A stretch of 64,000 nucleotides of DNA from Burkholderiaceae bacterium (GTDB taxonomy: Bacteria > Pseudomonadota > Gammaproteobacteria > Burkholderiales > Burkholderiaceae_B): positions 36,328-100,327 of the forward strand of contig JAMNXR010000013.1 in assembly GCA_023653055.1 (NCBI GenBank). Reading direction: 5' to 3'. Position 1 is the first letter of the stretch; every line of letters begins with the position of its first letter. The position numbers were made by a program, and so were the translations under genes. The notes beneath the pieces were generated by a model. That model was not told where the DNA came from, did no database searches, and worked only from the letters and a program-made list of their open reading frames with translations. Of the stretch, positions 27,820 through 39,072 are shown piece by piece.

Positions 27820-29283
27820 TTAAAAACGAAAATAAAGAAAGGGGTTGTAACTTTGCCCTACCAACAAGGCTGTTGAGGTCAACAGTAAAAATAAATCTGT
27901 TGCCAACACAGTCAGTGTCTGCGCAGAGACAGGCCATTTACTCACGCGACACCAATCAAAATGATTTTGTATCCAAGTCCCAACTGGCATGCACCATAAA
28001 ACGGCAACCACGATCCATATCGCATGTGAACTCAGATCATCAACCGTAGATAGCCCGATTGTCGGGGTCTGGGCGATACCAAAGAGTATTTGAAAAAAAA
28101 TCACTAATCGTGAGAGATCTGTAAAGTAAAAGAGCGCCCAGCCTAGCGTCACAATTAACATTAAATAAAAATGACTGATTGCAACAGGTAGCGCATTGAG
28201 TAGGCGTTCAATAAAGAGTCTTTCTAACGCAATCCACACGCCAAAATAGAGCCCCCACAGCATAAAGTTCCAACTCGCGCCATGCCAAAAGCCAGTTAAC
28301 GCCCAGACAATAAATAAATTACGAAACGCCCAACTTTTGTTGCCTCCGAGCGGAATATAGACATAATCCCTAAAAAATGTACCAAGTGAAATATGCCAGC
28401 GACGCCAAAAATCCGTGACGGATTTCGCGATGTAGGGGTAGTTAAAGTTTTCTCGATAATGAAAACCAAACATCATGCCCAAACCAATCGCCATGTCAGA
28501 GTAGGCAGAAAAATCAAAATAAATTTGGATTGTAAACATCGCGAGGCCTAGCCACGCATCCGCGGTGGACAGTGTCGACAGGTCGCCACCTAAAGTGCGT
28601 TGTGCCCATTCGCCTGCAACGTTTGCAATAAACACCTTTTTAAACAAACCGACACAGACACGATGCAACCCTTGGCTAAAGTCGCTCCAAGTATGGATTC
28701 TGTTATTAATTTCATTTGCAATGTGCACGTATCGGACGATAGGACCCGCGACGAGTTGATGAAAAAGGCTGACGTACAGCAGAAAGTTCAAGAAACGACG
28801 CTGCGCCCTCACCTCGCCACGATAGACATCCACAACATAGGAAAGAATCTGGAACGTATAAAAAGAGATACCGATGGGTAGCGCAAAGCCAGGATTATTC
28901 AACCCTGTGATGAACGCATAGTTAATGTTGTCGACAATAAAATCGCTATATTTGAATATGGCCAATAAACAAAGATTAGAGAAAACAGCAAAAACAAGCG
29001 CAATTTTTTTTCCAGTCGTTGTTTTCGCCTGTTCCACCCAGATGCCGACCAGCCATCCAACCCAAGAACTCACGACAAGTAGTGCGATCCATATAGGTTC
29101 TCCCCAGCCGTAAAAAAAGATACTGGCTGCGATCAGAATGAGATTTTGCGCTTTTGTTGCGTGTCCGGGTGGCGAAGCCGCCGCAATTTCCTTTGCGCTT
29201 CGAATCCTCGAACCAATCAAATAGTAGATAATGAGACAGACTGGTAAAAACAGGTAAAGAAAAACCAGCGAGGAAAAAACCAT
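27820..29283 (-). CDS. MBOAT family O-acyltransferase (AlgI/PatA-like)
   Basis: Multi-pass inner-membrane protein of 487 residues that moves acetyl groups from a cytoplasmic donor across the membrane. Family signatures are MVFSSLVFLYLFLPV at the start, FWRRWHISLGTFFRDYVYIP, and FWHGASWNFMLWG with the invariant His334. First gene of the three-gene O-acetylation operon. No exopolysaccharide synthase, alginate or cellulose genes lie nearby, so alginate itself is unlikely. Peptidoglycan (PatA/PatB-like) or a surface glycan are the options. Confidence 0.94.
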   Translation of the reverse strand: MVFSSLVFLYLFLPVCLIIYYLIGSRIRSAKEIAAASPPGHATKAQNLILIAASIFFYGWGEPIWIALLVVSSWVGWLVGIWVEQAKTTTGKKIALVFAVFSNLCLLAIFKYSDFIVDNINYAFITGLNNPGFALPIGISFYTFQILSYVVDVYRGEVRAQRRFLNFLLYVSLFHQLVAGPIVRYVHIANEINNRIHTWSDFSQGLHRVCVGLFKKVFIANVAGEWAQRTLGGDLSTLSTADAWLGLAMFTIQIYFDFSAYSDMAIGLGMMFGFHYRENFNYPYIAKSVTDFWRRWHISLGTFFRDYVYIPLGGNKSWAFRNLFIVWALTGFWHGASWNFMLWGLYFGVWIALERLFIERLLNALPVAISHFYLMLIVTLGWALFYFTDLSRLVIFFQILFGIAQTPTIGLSTVDDLSSHAIWIVVAVLWCMPVGTWIQNHFDWCRVSKWPVSAQTLTVLATDLFLLLTSTALLVGQSYNPFLYFRF

Positions 29284-29385
29284 GTCAGCCTATGATCGAC
29301 TTTGCTGCTTAGGCATCATGCCATCGCGAATTGTTTATTTTTAGCAATAATTGGTAACCAGAATTTTAACGATTATTCGTTATCA

Positions 29386-29415
29386 TTGAGGGCTTTTATC
29401 TAGTTTTGATAAATA
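29386..29415 (+). promoter_or_regulatory. Candidate sigma-70 promoter of smpB
   Basis: TTGAGG (29386-29391) and TAAATA (29410-29415) are separated by 18 bases, about 55 bases before the smpB start, in the 187-base gap between divergent genes. Assigned by eye only. Confidence 0.4.
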
Positions 29416-29470
29416 AATTCAGTCTTGAAATTGATTTTTGTTGCAATTGCGTCAATGACGCAGGGATCTT

Positions 29471-29929
29471 ATGAGCATTATCGAAAACCGTAAGGCTTTT
29501 CACGACTACACCATTGAAGAGCGCTTTGAAGCTGGGCTTGTCCTACAGGGTTGGGAGGTCAAAGCCATTCGCGCTGGCCGAGCACAACTCAAAGAAAGCT
29601 ACGTCGTGGTGTTAGACGGTGCGTTGTGGTTACTTGGAATGCATCTAAGTCCCCTACTTTCTGCCTCGACGCATATCCATCCTGATGCAATGCGGACGCG
29701 CAAGCTATTGTTAAAGGGCGAAGAAATCAGCAAGCTGATTGGTAAGGTTGAGCAACGCGGTTATGCGCTCGTTCCAATCAACTTACATTTTAAAAATGGA
29801 CGAATCAAACTTGATTTTGGCCTAGGTAAAGGCAAAAAACTCCACGACAAACGCGATGCCGCACAGGAAAAGGACTGGGCCCGTGAAAAAGAGCGTCTGA
29901 TGAAGCACGATACGCGAACACGTGACTAA
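29471..29929 (+). CDS. smpB: SsrA-binding protein SmpB
   Basis: Partner of tmRNA in rescuing stalled ribosomes; 152 residues. Signatures are the start [39 protein letters not shown] and the basic C-terminal tail [17 protein letters not shown]. The AGGGATC site lies just before ATG. tmRNA itself (ssrA) is not in the window. Usually adjacent and divergent to ratA in related genomes; here the intervening O-acetylation operon separates them. Confidence 0.97.
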   Translation: MSIIENRKAFHDYTIEERFEAGLVLQGWEVKAIRAGRAQLKESYVVVLDGALWLLGMHLSPLLSASTHIHPDAMRTRKLLLKGEEISKLIGKVEQRGYALVPINLHFKNGRIKLDFGLGKGKKLHDKRDAAQEKDWAREKERLMKHDTRTRD

Positions 29930-29936
29930 CCTGAAC

Positions 29937-29971
29937 TATAAAAAACCGGCCCGTCATAACGTTGACGGGCC
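29937..29971 (-). terminator. Rho-independent terminator of ppsA
   Basis: A 9-base-pair perfect GC-rich stem (29948-29956 with 29963-29971), a 6-base loop, and on the minus strand a run of T (complement of the A tract at 29939-29945). It is 12 bases beyond the ppsA stop. It also lies just after the smpB stop and may act in both directions. Confidence 0.85.
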
Positions 29972-29983
29972 AAAAGTGTCAGG

Positions 29984-32347
29984 TTAATGCGCGAGTTTTT
30001 TCCAGGTTTCCACAACGGTGTCCGGATTAAGGGACATCGATAAAATCCCCTCTTCCTTGAGCCAAATTGCAAAGTCAGCATAGTCGCTCGGGCCTTGACC
30101 ACAAATCCCGACATACTTGTTGGCTTTTAAGCAGGCTTGAATAGCGCGTCTCAGCATAAACTTGACTGCATCATCGCGCTCATCAAAATCGGCAGCAAGC
30201 AGTTCCATGCCAGAGTCACGGTCAAGGCCAAGTGTCAGCTGGGTCATGTCGTTTGAACCGATCGAAAATCCATCAAAATGTTCTAAGAACTGTTCCGCCA
30301 AAATTGCATTGGAAGGCACTTCGCACATCATGATGATGCGCAGACCATTTTCTCCGCGGACTAAGCCGTGTGAAGCGAGGAGCTGAATGACACGTTCCGC
30401 TTGTTTGACCGTACGTACAAACGGCACCATGATTTCAACATTGGTCAGACCCATGTCATTACGTACGCGCTTGAGGGCTTCACACTCCATTTTGAAACAT
30501 TCCGCAAAGTCTGCAGAAATGTATCGCGATGCACCACGAAAACCCAGCATGGGATTTTCCTCTTCGGGTTCATAACGTGAACCGCCGACCAGTTTGCGAT
30601 ACTCGTTCGATTTAAAGTCTGAAAGTCTGACGATCACTGTTTTGGGGTAAAACGCCGCACCAATCGTCGCGATGCCATCCGCGAGTTTTTCAACGAAAAA
30701 TGCACGTGGACTTGCATGGCCGCGCGCGGCTGACTCGACTGCAATTTTGAGCTCTGCATCCACATTCGGATAATCTAAAACTGCTTTAGGATGAATGCCG
30801 ATATTGTTATTAATAATGAACTCAAGGCGAGCGAGCCCCACACCATCATTGGGGATTTGAGAAAAATCAAACGCTAATTGAGGGTTGCCGACGTTCATCA
30901 TGATTTTGAGACCGACTGCAGGCATCTCGCCGCGTCTGACTTCTTCGATCTCGGTTTCGATGAGACCGTCGTATATTCTGCCTTCATCACCCTCTGCGCA
31001 AGACACGGTGACCTGCTGTCCTTCTTTGAGCCGATCAGTTGCATCAGCGCAGCCTACAACGGCTGGAATGCCAAGTTCGCGCGCAATAATCGCGGCGTGG
31101 CACGTGCGCCCTCCGCGATTGGTCACAATCGCAGCGGCTCTTTTCATGACAGGCTCCCAATTTGGGTCGGTCATGTCGGTCACCAGCACGTCACCGGGTT
31201 GAACCTTATCCATTTCAGAGAGGTCGCTGACAATGCGCACCGGTCCAGAGCCAATTTTCTGACCGATGGCGCGACCCGTGACGATGACCTCCCCTGTGGC
31301 TTTCAGACGATAGCGCTGCTGGACATCATTCGTACTTTGTTGTGATTTGACGGTCTCAGGTCTTGCCTGAAGAATGTAAATCTTTCCATCTACCCCGTCA
31401 CGTCCCCATTCGATATCCATGGGGCGCTGGTAATGTTTTTCAATAATGACGGCATAACGCGCGAGTTCAATCACCTCGTCATCCGTCAAAGAGAATCGGT
31501 TGCGTTCAGATACAGGGACATCTACTGTACGAACGGCGCGACCCTCGGTGCGCTCAGCATCAAACTCCATTTTCAGTAGTTTTGAGCCAATACGACGATT
31601 AACGATTGGATAGTGGCCGGAAGCAAGCGTAGGTTTAAAAACATAAAACTCATCAGGGTTGACCGCACCTTGAACAACCGTCTCCCCTAAACCGTAAGAA
31701 GATGTAATAAATACAACATCCTCAAAACCCGACTCAGTATCTAAGGTGAACATTACGCCCGCACTGCCCTTGTCAGAGCGCACCATGCGTTGAATGCCTG
31801 CAGACAGTGCGACATCCGCATGAGCAAAGCCTTTATGGACGCGATATGAGATCGCGCGATCGTTATAAAGGGAGGCAAACACGTGACGGATTTTATCTAT
31901 GACGTCATCAAAGCCGACAACGTTGAGGTATGTTTCTTGTTGGCCTGCAAATGAGGCATCGGGGAGGTCTTCGGCAGTGGCGGACGAGCGCACAGCAAAT
32001 GAACCTTTACCATCGGCATCTAATGCAGCAAAGGCAGATTTAATGTCGTGGTGCAACTGCTCTGGCAGCGGTGCCTCAACAATCCATTGACGGATTTCAG
32101 CACCAGCCACAGCGAGCTCACGGACATCCTCGGGGTTGAGTGTTGAAAGACGATTAGCAATGCGCGCGTCAAGGCCCGTTCCAGACAAAAAATCTCGAAA
32201 GGCTTGGGCTGTTGTAGCAAAGCCACCTGGTACGCGCACACCAGCATCTGCAAGCTGGCTAATCATTTCGCCTAAAGAGGCGTTCTTTCCTCCGACAGAG
32301 TCAACATCCGACATGCGGAGCTGCTCAAAAGACACGACATATGACAT
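29984..32347 (-). CDS. ppsA: Phosphoenolpyruvate synthase
   Basis: Converts pyruvate, ATP and water to PEP, AMP and phosphate for gluconeogenesis. Starting at ATG 32347 ([10 protein letters not shown]) it is 787 residues, close to the E. coli enzyme. Domains in order are the ATP-grasp domain with [12 protein letters not shown] and [13 protein letters not shown], the swivelling phosphohistidine domain with the catalytic His in [15 protein letters not shown], and the TIM-barrel PEP domain ending with the catalytic Cys in [16 protein letters not shown]. The divergent ppsR encodes its regulator. Confidence 0.97.
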   Translation of the reverse strand: MSYVVSFEQLRMSDVDSVGGKNASLGEMISQLADAGVRVPGGFATTAQAFRDFLSGTGLDARIANRLSTLNPEDVRELAVAGAEIRQWIVEAPLPEQLHHDIKSAFAALDADGKGSFAVRSSATAEDLPDASFAGQQETYLNVVGFDDVIDKIRHVFASLYNDRAISYRVHKGFAHADVALSAGIQRMVRSDKGSAGVMFTLDTESGFEDVVFITSSYGLGETVVQGAVNPDEFYVFKPTLASGHYPIVNRRIGSKLLKMEFDAERTEGRAVRTVDVPVSERNRFSLTDDEVIELARYAVIIEKHYQRPMDIEWGRDGVDGKIYILQARPETVKSQQSTNDVQQRYRLKATGEVIVTGRAIGQKIGSGPVRIVSDLSEMDKVQPGDVLVTDMTDPNWEPVMKRAAAIVTNRGGRTCHAAIIARELGIPAVVGCADATDRLKEGQQVTVSCAEGDEGRIYDGLIETEIEEVRRGEMPAVGLKIMMNVGNPQLAFDFSQIPNDGVGLARLEFIINNNIGIHPKAVLDYPNVDAELKIAVESAARGHASPRAFFVEKLADGIATIGAAFYPKTVIVRLSDFKSNEYRKLVGGSRYEPEEENPMLGFRGASRYISADFAECFKMECEALKRVRNDMGLTNVEIMVPFVRTVKQAERVIQLLASHGLVRGENGLRIIMMCEVPSNAILAEQFLEHFDGFSIGSNDMTQLTLGLDRDSGMELLAADFDERDDAVKFMLRRAIQACLKANKYVGICGQGPSDYADFAIWLKEEGILSMSLNPDTVVETWKKLAH

Positions 32348-32555
32348 GGAAGTCACCCTATAACAATGTGAGAAAGCGAGTTTGGTTAAGACTGCATCAC
32401 CCATCCATTCTATTTTTTTGAGGATGGCCCATAAAATGCATGGGGTAACGCATGTACTAGCCAAACTTGCCTGGACTGTATGTAGGTGCCCGAAATACAA
32501 GTCTATTGCTGCACTGCATTATACTACTCAAGCACCTGACTTCGGATCAAATTTC

Positions 32556-33392
32556 ATGACGATGCCCGCGAACGAACGCACAGTTTTTATTATTTCTGAT
32601 GGCACAGGGATCACCGCAGAGACATTTAGTCATTCTGTTTTGTCTCAGTTCGAGTCCGTCACCTTTCGTCAAGTACGCGTACCTTTTATTGACTCAGTAG
32701 AGAAAGCTGACTCGGTCGTCCAGCGCATCAACCGCTGCGCTGCGGATCAAGGTACACCCCCTATCGTTTTTACAACGTTGGTCAATCCTGATGTGCTGGG
32801 CCGCGTCAAGCTTGCGAATGCTTTGTTTTTAGATTTGTTTGGTGCGTTTGTAGAGCCTCTCGAACACAACCTCGGAATAAAATCGAGCCACTCGATCGGC
32901 AAGTCACATAAAGCGGCCAGTTCAACTCAATACCGCAATCGCATAGAAGCGATCAATTTCAGCCTAGCCCATGATGATGGACAGTTTGTGTCCGGCTTAG
33001 CGCAGGCAGATGTGATTTTGGTGGGAGTTTCACGCTGTGGAAAGACACCGACCAGTTTGTATTTGGCCATGCAGTACGGCGTGAAAGCCGCAAATTTTCC
33101 GCTGATTCCAGAGGACTTTGATAGAGGCGCCTTGCCTGCAACGCTGATTCCCCATCGCTCCAAGTTGTTTGGCTTAACGATTCAGCCTGAGCGTTTGAAT
33201 GAGGTGCGGCACGAGAGGCGGCCTGATAGCGTCTATGCGTCACTACCCCAATGTCGCCATGAGGTCGCGGAGGCGGAGCGCTTGATGCGAAGGGAGTCCA
33301 TTCCAATGTTATCGACGACCACCAAGTCGATCGAAGAGATCTCAACAACCGTGCTGCACGAGGTCGGCTTGGATCGTCACTCCGCGTATTAA
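32556..33392 (+). CDS. ppsR: PEP synthase regulatory protein (DUF299)
   Basis: Bifunctional kinase/pyrophosphorylase that switches PEP synthase off by ADP-dependent phosphorylation and on by phosphorolysis. It starts at ATG 32556, with 32562 as an alternative (278 or 276 residues). The conserved [14 protein letters not shown] and the P-loop-like [15 protein letters not shown] are intact. It is divergent from ppsA, the standard arrangement in betaproteobacteria. The 208-base gap shows no clear consensus promoter to the eye. Confidence 0.96.
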   Translation: MTMPANERTVFIISDGTGITAETFSHSVLSQFESVTFRQVRVPFIDSVEKADSVVQRINRCAADQGTPPIVFTTLVNPDVLGRVKLANALFLDLFGAFVEPLEHNLGIKSSHSIGKSHKAASSTQYRNRIEAINFSLAHDDGQFVSGLAQADVILVGVSRCGKTPTSLYLAMQYGVKAANFPLIPEDFDRGALPATLIPHRSKLFGLTIQPERLNEVRHERRPDSVYASLPQCRHEVAEAERLMRRESIPMLSTTTKSIEEISTTVLHEVGLDRHSAY

Positions 33393-33402
33393 ATCTCAGT
33401 CG

Positions 33403-34182
33403 TTATTTATCAGCGTTGTGCTGTCTGCGCTGCTCAAATAAGCATACCCCTGAGGCAACGGTGACATTGAGTGACTCCACCGCTTTATCGTGCATGATTT
33501 TGACACGTATGTCGGCACGAGCAAGTAGGTCCTCGGTCACACCCTGCCCCTCATTACCAAATACCCAGGCGGCTTGTTTTGGTAAAGCAGTTTTATAGAG
33601 GTCATTGGCATTCTCTAAGGTGGTCACGATTAGTGGAATCGCCAATGCTTCAGAGAGCGACATCAGGTCCATTTGTTCGTGAAGTTTCAGGACAAAATGT
33701 GCGCCTTGCGCGCTACGCAAGACTTTGGGCGACCATAGACCTGCTGTACCAATTGAAGCAAACACTCTCTTGATACCTGCCGCTGCACAGGTTCGTAAAA
33801 TGGCACCGACATTGCCAGGGTCTTGAAGTCGATCAAGCATTACGATCGACTCAGAAATTTTTTCAGGAATAGGATGGATCGTTGGTTGCGCAACAAACAA
33901 AACCCCTTGATCCGTATCGACACTCGAGAGGTTGCCCAGCAAGGAGCCGGACATGGTCAAGCACACCTCTGGGTTAAGCTTGTCAATCAGCCCAACAAGA
34001 TGCGACTGACCGACGCGCTCAAGATCAAAAATAGCGTACTTGGGTTGTTTGCCCATCGTCAGCCAAGATTCGCAAAGATTAACGCCTTCGAGCAAAATGG
34101 GTTCATCGCGTCTGCCCGCGCTAGATTGCCATTTGTATAGTTGTTTGTAGAGTGGATTAGAGCGTGACTCGATATGTTTCAT
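33403..34182 (-). CDS. TrmH/SpoU family RNA methyltransferase
   Basis: SAM-dependent 2'-O-methyltransferase of 259 residues with a SPOUT fold. N-terminal RNA-binding region is [13 protein letters not shown]. SpoU motifs are [30 protein letters not shown] and [20 protein letters not shown] 34182 overlaps the rnhB stop as ATGA. It is the last gene of the long lpx block. The target (23S rRNA or tRNA) cannot be told from sequence. Confidence 0.92.
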   Translation of the reverse strand: MKHIESRSNPLYKQLYKWQSSAGRRDEPILLEGVNLCESWLTMGKQPKYAIFDLERVGQSHLVGLIDKLNPEVCLTMSGSLLGNLSSVDTDQGVLFVAQPTIHPIPEKISESIVMLDRLQDPGNVGAILRTCAAAGIKRVFASIGTAGLWSPKVLRSAQGAHFVLKLHEQMDLMSLSEALAIPLIVTTLENANDLYKTALPKQAAWVFGNEGQGVTEDLLARADIRVKIMHDKAVESLNVTVASGVCLFEQRRQHNADK

Positions 34183-34817
34183 GTTGATTCCAGACAAGCG
34201 CGCACCGGAGCAAAACTGCGACGGTGCACTGGACTCGGGCCATACTGCTTGAGTCGTGCCAAATGTAGTGCCGTGCCATAGCCCTTATGTTGATCAAAGG
34301 CATATTGCGGATAGAGCAAGTGTAAGCGCTGAAGGTCTTCATCTCGTGCGGTTTTTGCAAGAATAGATGCCGCGGAGATTGCCGGAACGCGTGAGTCACC
34401 TTTGACGATTGTTTGTACGCGACAAGATAAACGCGGAGACTGATTGCCGTCCACCCATGCGAGCTCTGGTGGAATAGACAAACCTTCAACGGCCCGCTTC
34501 ATTGCAAGCAACGTGGCTTGCAAGATATTGAGCCGATCAATTTCCTCGACTGTAGCAGTGGCAATTGAAAAGCATAAGGCGTGGGCCTTAATTTGCTCAG
34601 CTAAAGCAATACGTTTCTTTTCGGAAAGCGTTTTAGAATCCGCGAGTCCTGAAATGCTGTAGTCCGCATCTAATATAACGGCTGCCGCATAGACATCGCC
34701 CGCGAGAGGTCCCCTGCCCGCTTCATCTACCCCCGCAGCGTGTAACGCACTTTCTAACTTCAAGTCAAAAAGATCCACTTGGGTTAAATGCGCCGAAGAA
34801 ATTGGCTGTATAGGCAT
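34179..34817 (-). CDS. rnhB: Ribonuclease HII
   Basis: Removes RNA or single ribonucleotides from RNA-DNA hybrids; 212 residues. Catalytic motif [12 protein letters not shown] with DEAGRG, later Asp in AWVDGNQSP, and DEDLQRL plus the C-terminal [11 protein letters not shown] are all present. It overlaps lpxB by a single base, in the conserved lpxA-lpxB-rnhB order. Confidence 0.96.
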   Translation of the reverse strand: MPIQPISSAHLTQVDLFDLKLESALHAAGVDEAGRGPLAGDVYAAAVILDADYSISGLADSKTLSEKKRIALAEQIKAHALCFSIATATVEEIDRLNILQATLLAMKRAVEGLSIPPELAWVDGNQSPRLSCRVQTIVKGDSRVPAISAASILAKTARDEDLQRLHLLYPQYAFDQHKGYGTALHLARLKQYGPSPVHRRSFAPVRACLEST

Positions 34818-36013
34818 TACGCGCGTGATCGTTGTTGCAGAATCACGGACTCAATCGCTTGAGCGACCCGCACAGGTGTATTACAGCGAAGCGTATGGTG
34901 CAGTTCGGTAAAGCGGGTATGAATGACGTCGCACCGATGCGCATCACGTAACAAGTTTGATATTTCGCGTGCAAGGTTCTCAGGCGTCGCATCTTCTTGA
35001 ATAAGTTCTGGAACAGCAAAGTCATTGAGTAGGACATTCGGCAAACCCACCCAGGGCAAATAAGGACGTTGTTGTCCAGATTTCCACGCCATGACTTTTC
35101 TAACAAGAGGCGATACCGCATAGGAAATCACCATGGGCTTTTTAAACAACGCCGCTTCAAGTGTCGCGGTTCCGCTTGCAACAAGCGCGACATCACAGGC
35201 CTCTAACACAGTCCATGCGATCGGATCTGCGATGCCGATGGATTGCTGTCGCGCCATAACAGTTTGAATATTTTTAACAGGAAATTGTTTTAAAAACTGT
35301 TCAAACTCTTTTGCACGCAGAGCGTTGACCATTGGTACGACGAATTGAAGCGACGGATCATTTTTTTGTAACAATTGTGCCGCTTGAAGAAAGCGTGGTG
35401 CAAGAAGCTTAATTTCAGAGGCCCTGCTTCCAGGCAAAATCGCAACAATACGCCCTTGCTGATTGAGGCCTAAACGCTCTCTTGCAGAATACTGATTAGG
35501 TTCAATGGGGATCGAATCCGCCATAGGGTGTCCGACATACGTGACAGGTATACCTTCCTTTTCGTATATCGCTTGTTCGAAGGGAAATAGCACCAACATG
35601 TGTGATACTGCTTCTCGAATGTAATGAATACGCTCATAACGCCAAGCCCAAATCGAAGGGCCCACAAAGTGCACGGTAGGTACACCTTCGCGTCTTAGTC
35701 GGTGCTCAAGGCGTAAATTAAAGTCGGGAGCATCGACGCCCAGGAAAACCGCGGGTGGGTCACGTAGCCAGCGGTTTTTAACATCGCTATAAATACGAAG
35801 GAGAGAGGGAAAGCGTTTAATTGCATCGACATACCCAAACACGCTGAGCGCATGCATCGGATGCCAGATATCCAAACCTGCTGCAGCTAAATGAGGTCCG
35901 CCGATACCCTCTGGTCTGACTTGAGGGTCAACAAGTTTGAGGCCTGCAAGAGCCTTTGCTGCAATTAGGTCTCCCGAAGGCTCCCCGGCAATCAGCCCAA
36001 GCCGCCAGGTCAT
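34817..36013 (-). CDS. lpxB: Lipid A disaccharide synthase
   Basis: Glycosyltransferase (GT19) joining UDP-2,3-diacylglucosamine and lipid X; 398 residues. Motifs are [13 protein letters not shown] at the N-terminus, [25 protein letters not shown] and the C-terminal [19 protein letters not shown] nucleotide-sugar site. It overlaps lpxA by 4 bases. It acts at the inner membrane. Confidence 0.97.
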   Translation of the reverse strand: MTWRLGLIAGEPSGDLIAAKALAGLKLVDPQVRPEGIGGPHLAAAGLDIWHPMHALSVFGYVDAIKRFPSLLRIYSDVKNRWLRDPPAVFLGVDAPDFNLRLEHRLRREGVPTVHFVGPSIWAWRYERIHYIREAVSHMLVLFPFEQAIYEKEGIPVTYVGHPMADSIPIEPNQYSARERLGLNQQGRIVAILPGSRASEIKLLAPRFLQAAQLLQKNDPSLQFVVPMVNALRAKEFEQFLKQFPVKNIQTVMARQQSIGIADPIAWTVLEACDVALVASGTATLEAALFKKPMVISYAVSPLVRKVMAWKSGQQRPYLPWVGLPNVLLNDFAVPELIQEDATPENLAREISNLLRDAHRCDVIHTRFTELHHTLRCNTPVRVAQAIESVILQQRSRA

Positions 36014-36804
36014 GGGCGAATAATGCCCCGAGCACTGGACTCAACAAAGTCTAGTAATGGTTGCAATGCGGCCGCAACTTCAGGTTCTTTTTGCTGCCTG
36101 CTGCGTATTTCAATACACGCCTCAGTGAGAGAAAGGCCACGGCGGTAAATCAACTTGTAGGCATCGCGTAAAGCGCCAATTGACTCAGCGCTAAATCCTC
36201 GCCGCTTCAGGCCTTCAACATTAATCCCAACAGGTACACAAGGATTGCCAGAGCCCATCACGTAGGGAGGAATATCCATATGTAACGCACTTTGCCCACC
36301 CGTCATACTGTGAGCGCCGATTTTGCCAAATTGATGAACAGCCGCCAGTCCACCCACGATTGCCCAATCGCCGATATGGACGTGTCCTCCCATCTGCACG
36401 CCATTTGCCAAAATAGTGTGACTGCCGACTTGGCAATCATGCGCGACGTGAACATAGGCCATGATCCAATTGTCAGAGCCCAGTCGCGTGACGCCAACGT
36501 CTTGAACCGTTCCGGTATTAATGGTGACGTATTCACGCACCATATTTCGATCACCAATTTCTAGGCGGGTAGGTTCGCCTGCATATTTTTTGTCCTGGGG
36601 CATACCGCCAACAGAACAAAAGCGATAAAAATGATTCGCGTTGCCAATTTGAGTATGCCCATCGATGACGCAGTGGGGACCGACAATAGAATCCGCACCG
36701 ATCGTGACATGGGGTCCAACAATTGAAAAGGCTCCCACAGACACAGAGGGATGCAGTTGAGCATTTGGATCGATGAGAGCGGTCGGATGGATCAGCGCAG
36801 TCAT
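36010..36804 (-). CDS. lpxA: UDP-N-acetylglucosamine acyltransferase
   Basis: First step of lipid A synthesis. It is a 264-residue left-handed beta-helix with hexapeptide repeats from residue 3 to about 190 (for example [20 protein letters not shown]). The catalytic His is in [20 protein letters not shown], and [11 protein letters not shown] opens the C-terminal helical domain. It follows fabZ without a gap. Confidence 0.97.
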   Translation of the reverse strand: MTALIHPTALIDPNAQLHPSVSVGAFSIVGPHVTIGADSIVGPHCVIDGHTQIGNANHFYRFCSVGGMPQDKKYAGEPTRLEIGDRNMVREYVTINTGTVQDVGVTRLGSDNWIMAYVHVAHDCQVGSHTILANGVQMGGHVHIGDWAIVGGLAAVHQFGKIGAHSMTGGQSALHMDIPPYVMGSGNPCVPVGINVEGLKRRGFSAESIGALRDAYKLIYRRGLSLTEACIEIRSRQQKEPEVAAALQPLLDFVESSARGIIRP

Positions 36805-37260
36805 TTATTTTTCCATTGGCCTGATGGCACACATTAGTTTGGCTTCGGCGACTTCTTGACCGTCCACAAAGGCATGCCCTTGATATTTGCAAATCGTACG
36901 ACCAAGACGTTCGGCTACGACTTCAATATGCAACTGATCGCCAGGCAATACAGGCTTGCGAAATCGAGCACCGTCGATACCAACAAAGTAATAGAGAATT
37001 TCTTCGTCTTTGGGTTTAAGACCTGTTTCATCGGCAAATGAAAAAATGGCAGCAGCTTGCGCCATCGCCTCTAGAATCAATACGCCCGGCATGACGGGAT
37101 GGTGTGGAAAGTGACCCGTGAAAAAAGGCTCATTGATGGAGACATTTTTAAGAGCCTTGATGGACTTGCCAGGCACCATGTCAATGACACGATCAATCAG
37201 CAACATTGGGTAACGGTGCGGGAGCCGTTCAAGAATACTTTTGATATCAAGTTGCATCAC
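36805..37260 (-). CDS. fabZ: 3-hydroxyacyl-ACP dehydratase FabZ
   Basis: Hotdog-fold dehydratase of fatty acid synthesis, 151 residues. Signatures are [13 protein letters not shown], the catalytic His in [20 protein letters not shown] with the Glu of that helix, and a conserved [11 protein letters not shown]. It lies between lpxD and lpxA as in most proteobacteria and balances the hydroxymyristoyl pool between phospholipid and lipid A. Confidence 0.97.
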   Translation of the reverse strand: MMQLDIKSILERLPHRYPMLLIDRVIDMVPGKSIKALKNVSINEPFFTGHFPHHPVMPGVLILEAMAQAAAIFSFADETGLKPKDEEILYYFVGIDGARFRKPVLPGDQLHIEVVAERLGRTICKYQGHAFVDGQEVAEAKLMCAIRPMEK

Positions 37261-37329
37261 TTATCCTAAGCGCTTCGTTCAATTTAAAATCTAAGTCATG
37301 TTAGCCAAGATTTAACTGGCTCACATTTG

Positions 37330-38424
37330 TTATTCGCGTTCGAGTGTTCTCACGCGTTTACGCAACGTGGAGAGTTGGGAAATCACAGCAGCATTTCGTT
37401 GCCACTCTTTGTGTTCGGCAAACGGATACACCCCTGTGTAACGCCCAGGAGTGTCAATACTGGTAATCACCCCGGTACCACCTGAGATATGTACATCATC
37501 ACAAATGACTAAATGACCAGATATTCCAGTCATGCCGCCAATCGTGCAACGCGCACCAATGACCGTTGAGCCGGCGATGCCCACACATGCCGCAATAGCG
37601 GTATGGGCGCCTATCTGGCAGTTGTGTCCAATCATCACCTGGTTGTCTATTTTGACACCGTCGGCGATGACGGTGTTGTCAAGTGCACCACGATCAATGG
37701 TTGTGTTCGCACCAATCTCAACATCGTGGCCAATCAAAACAACACCTAACTGTGGAATCTTTCCCCAAGCGCCTTTAGAAAGGGTTGGGTCAGGTGCAAA
37801 ACCAAAACCGTCTGCGCCCAGCACCACTCCGCTATGAATGATGGCACGATCACCGACCTTGACGCCGTAATAAATCGATACGCGGGGATAAAGTACCGAA
37901 GAAGCACCAATCTGTACATCGTCACCCAGCGTGCAACCTGCGCCAATTTGGACCATTGCGCCCACCACACATCGTGCGCCAATGACTGCGTGCGGACCAA
38001 TCAGCGCACTCGGTTCAATGTGCGCTGAGGGATCAACGATTGCAGAAGGATGGATGCGAGGTTCATAGGCTGGCCGTCTTGCCCATTCAAACCATTGAGC
38101 AATCCGGGCATAGAGTAGATAGGGATGCTTGCAGACCACCCTTGCGAATAAAGGTGGAGGAATTGCTTGGGAAAGTTTTTCCTCGATTTCAGGCAGCACA
38201 ATGACCGTGCAAGCACGTGTTCTGGCCAAATGGTCGAGGTATTTTGGATGGACAATAAAAGAAATTTCGAGTGCAGAGGCATGGCCGAGAGAGCCTAAAC
38301 CTGCGATACGAGGATCAGTGTTGGGCCCTGAGCCTGGCACCACGCTTTGCACCAAGCCGCCAGGCACCGCACGCAAAAGATCAGAGAGAGTGGGTGCCCG
38401 CGCCGGGTCTAACAGTACGGGCAT
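37330..38424 (-). CDS. lpxD: UDP-3-O-acylglucosamine N-acyltransferase
   Basis: Third step of lipid A synthesis, 364 residues. An N-terminal uridine-binding domain (about 1-110) is followed by hexapeptide repeats. The catalytic His region is VMIGHNCQIGAHTAI, and GGTGVITSIDTPGRYTGVYP lies near the C-terminal helix. It sits 12 bases after skp. A 69-base gap to fabZ is the largest inside this part of the block. Confidence 0.97.
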   Translation of the reverse strand: MPVLLDPARAPTLSDLLRAVPGGLVQSVVPGSGPNTDPRIAGLGSLGHASALEISFIVHPKYLDHLARTRACTVIVLPEIEEKLSQAIPPPLFARVVCKHPYLLYARIAQWFEWARRPAYEPRIHPSAIVDPSAHIEPSALIGPHAVIGARCVVGAMVQIGAGCTLGDDVQIGASSVLYPRVSIYYGVKVGDRAIIHSGVVLGADGFGFAPDPTLSKGAWGKIPQLGVVLIGHDVEIGANTTIDRGALDNTVIADGVKIDNQVMIGHNCQIGAHTAIAACVGIAGSTVIGARCTIGGMTGISGHLVICDDVHISGGTGVITSIDTPGRYTGVYPFAEHKEWQRNAAVISQLSTLRKRVRTLERE

Positions 38425-38436
38425 AGCCGCGGCTGA

Positions 38437-39003
38437 TTATTTTGTACCTAACGCCTGAATCACCTTGTCGGTAATATCGGCACGAGGATTCACTGTGACA
38501 GCATCTTGCAAAATCATATCGTAATCATCTTTTTCGGCGATACGCTTAATCGATGCGTTTGCGCGTTCGATGATTGTCGCAAACTCTTCATTGCGACGAC
38601 GATTAAAGTCTTCTTGGAGTTCGCGACGCTTACGTTGCAGGTCCGCATCAATATTGGCAAGCTCGCGTTGGCGCTTGTTACGATCTGATTCAGACAGCAC
38701 AGGGGCATCTTTCTCAAATTTTTGCGCAGCTGTGCGTAAGCTATTTCCAAGACGTTGGATTTCTTCTTCACGCTTTTTGAATTCAGCCTCAATTTTGGTT
38801 TGTGCTGCTTTAGCGGGCGCAGAATCTCTAAGAATACGCTCGGTATTGACGAAACCGATTTTAGATCCCTGAGCGCGTACAGAGTGACTAAACGTCAAGG
38901 CCAAAATCAGGCAGGTCAGGGAAATCACCCAGACCAGCGATTGACGTGCAAAAACCTCAAATGGCATACGCTTTTGGGTAGGGGTAAATAAGGATGAAAC
39001 CAT
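38437..39003 (-). CDS. skp: Periplasmic chaperone Skp/OmpH
   Basis: Holds unfolded outer-membrane proteins for BamA. From ATG 39003 (GAGAG site 8 bases upstream) it has 188 residues; ATG 38967 would give a tighter signal peptide but lacks a visible ribosome site. Signal cleavage is predicted after VRAQ. The mature part starts SKIGFVNTERILRDS and forms a long charged coiled coil with the DDYDMILQDAVT segment near the end, as in OmpH proteins. Confidence 0.94.
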   Translation of the reverse strand: MVSSLFTPTQKRMPFEVFARQSLVWVISLTCLILALTFSHSVRAQGSKIGFVNTERILRDSAPAKAAQTKIEAEFKKREEEIQRLGNSLRTAAQKFEKDAPVLSESDRNKRQRELANIDADLQRKRRELQEDFNRRRNEEFATIIERANASIKRIAEKDDYDMILQDAVTVNPRADITDKVIQALGTK

Positions 39004-39072
39004 TATGGAACTCTCACGATAAACAATAGATATAAGTTGGTATTGTGCCACTAAATTAATGGGGAAAACGGA

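Noticed and set aside
30878..31345. 155-codon open frame on the plus strand inside ppsA
   Set aside because: ppsA is complete and well conserved in the other direction; the frame has no family features.
32348..32555. Clear sigma-70 promoter or riboswitch in the ppsA/ppsR gap
   Set aside because: The -35/-10-like pairs found have spacings of 8 or 23 bases, and no convincing structured element was seen.
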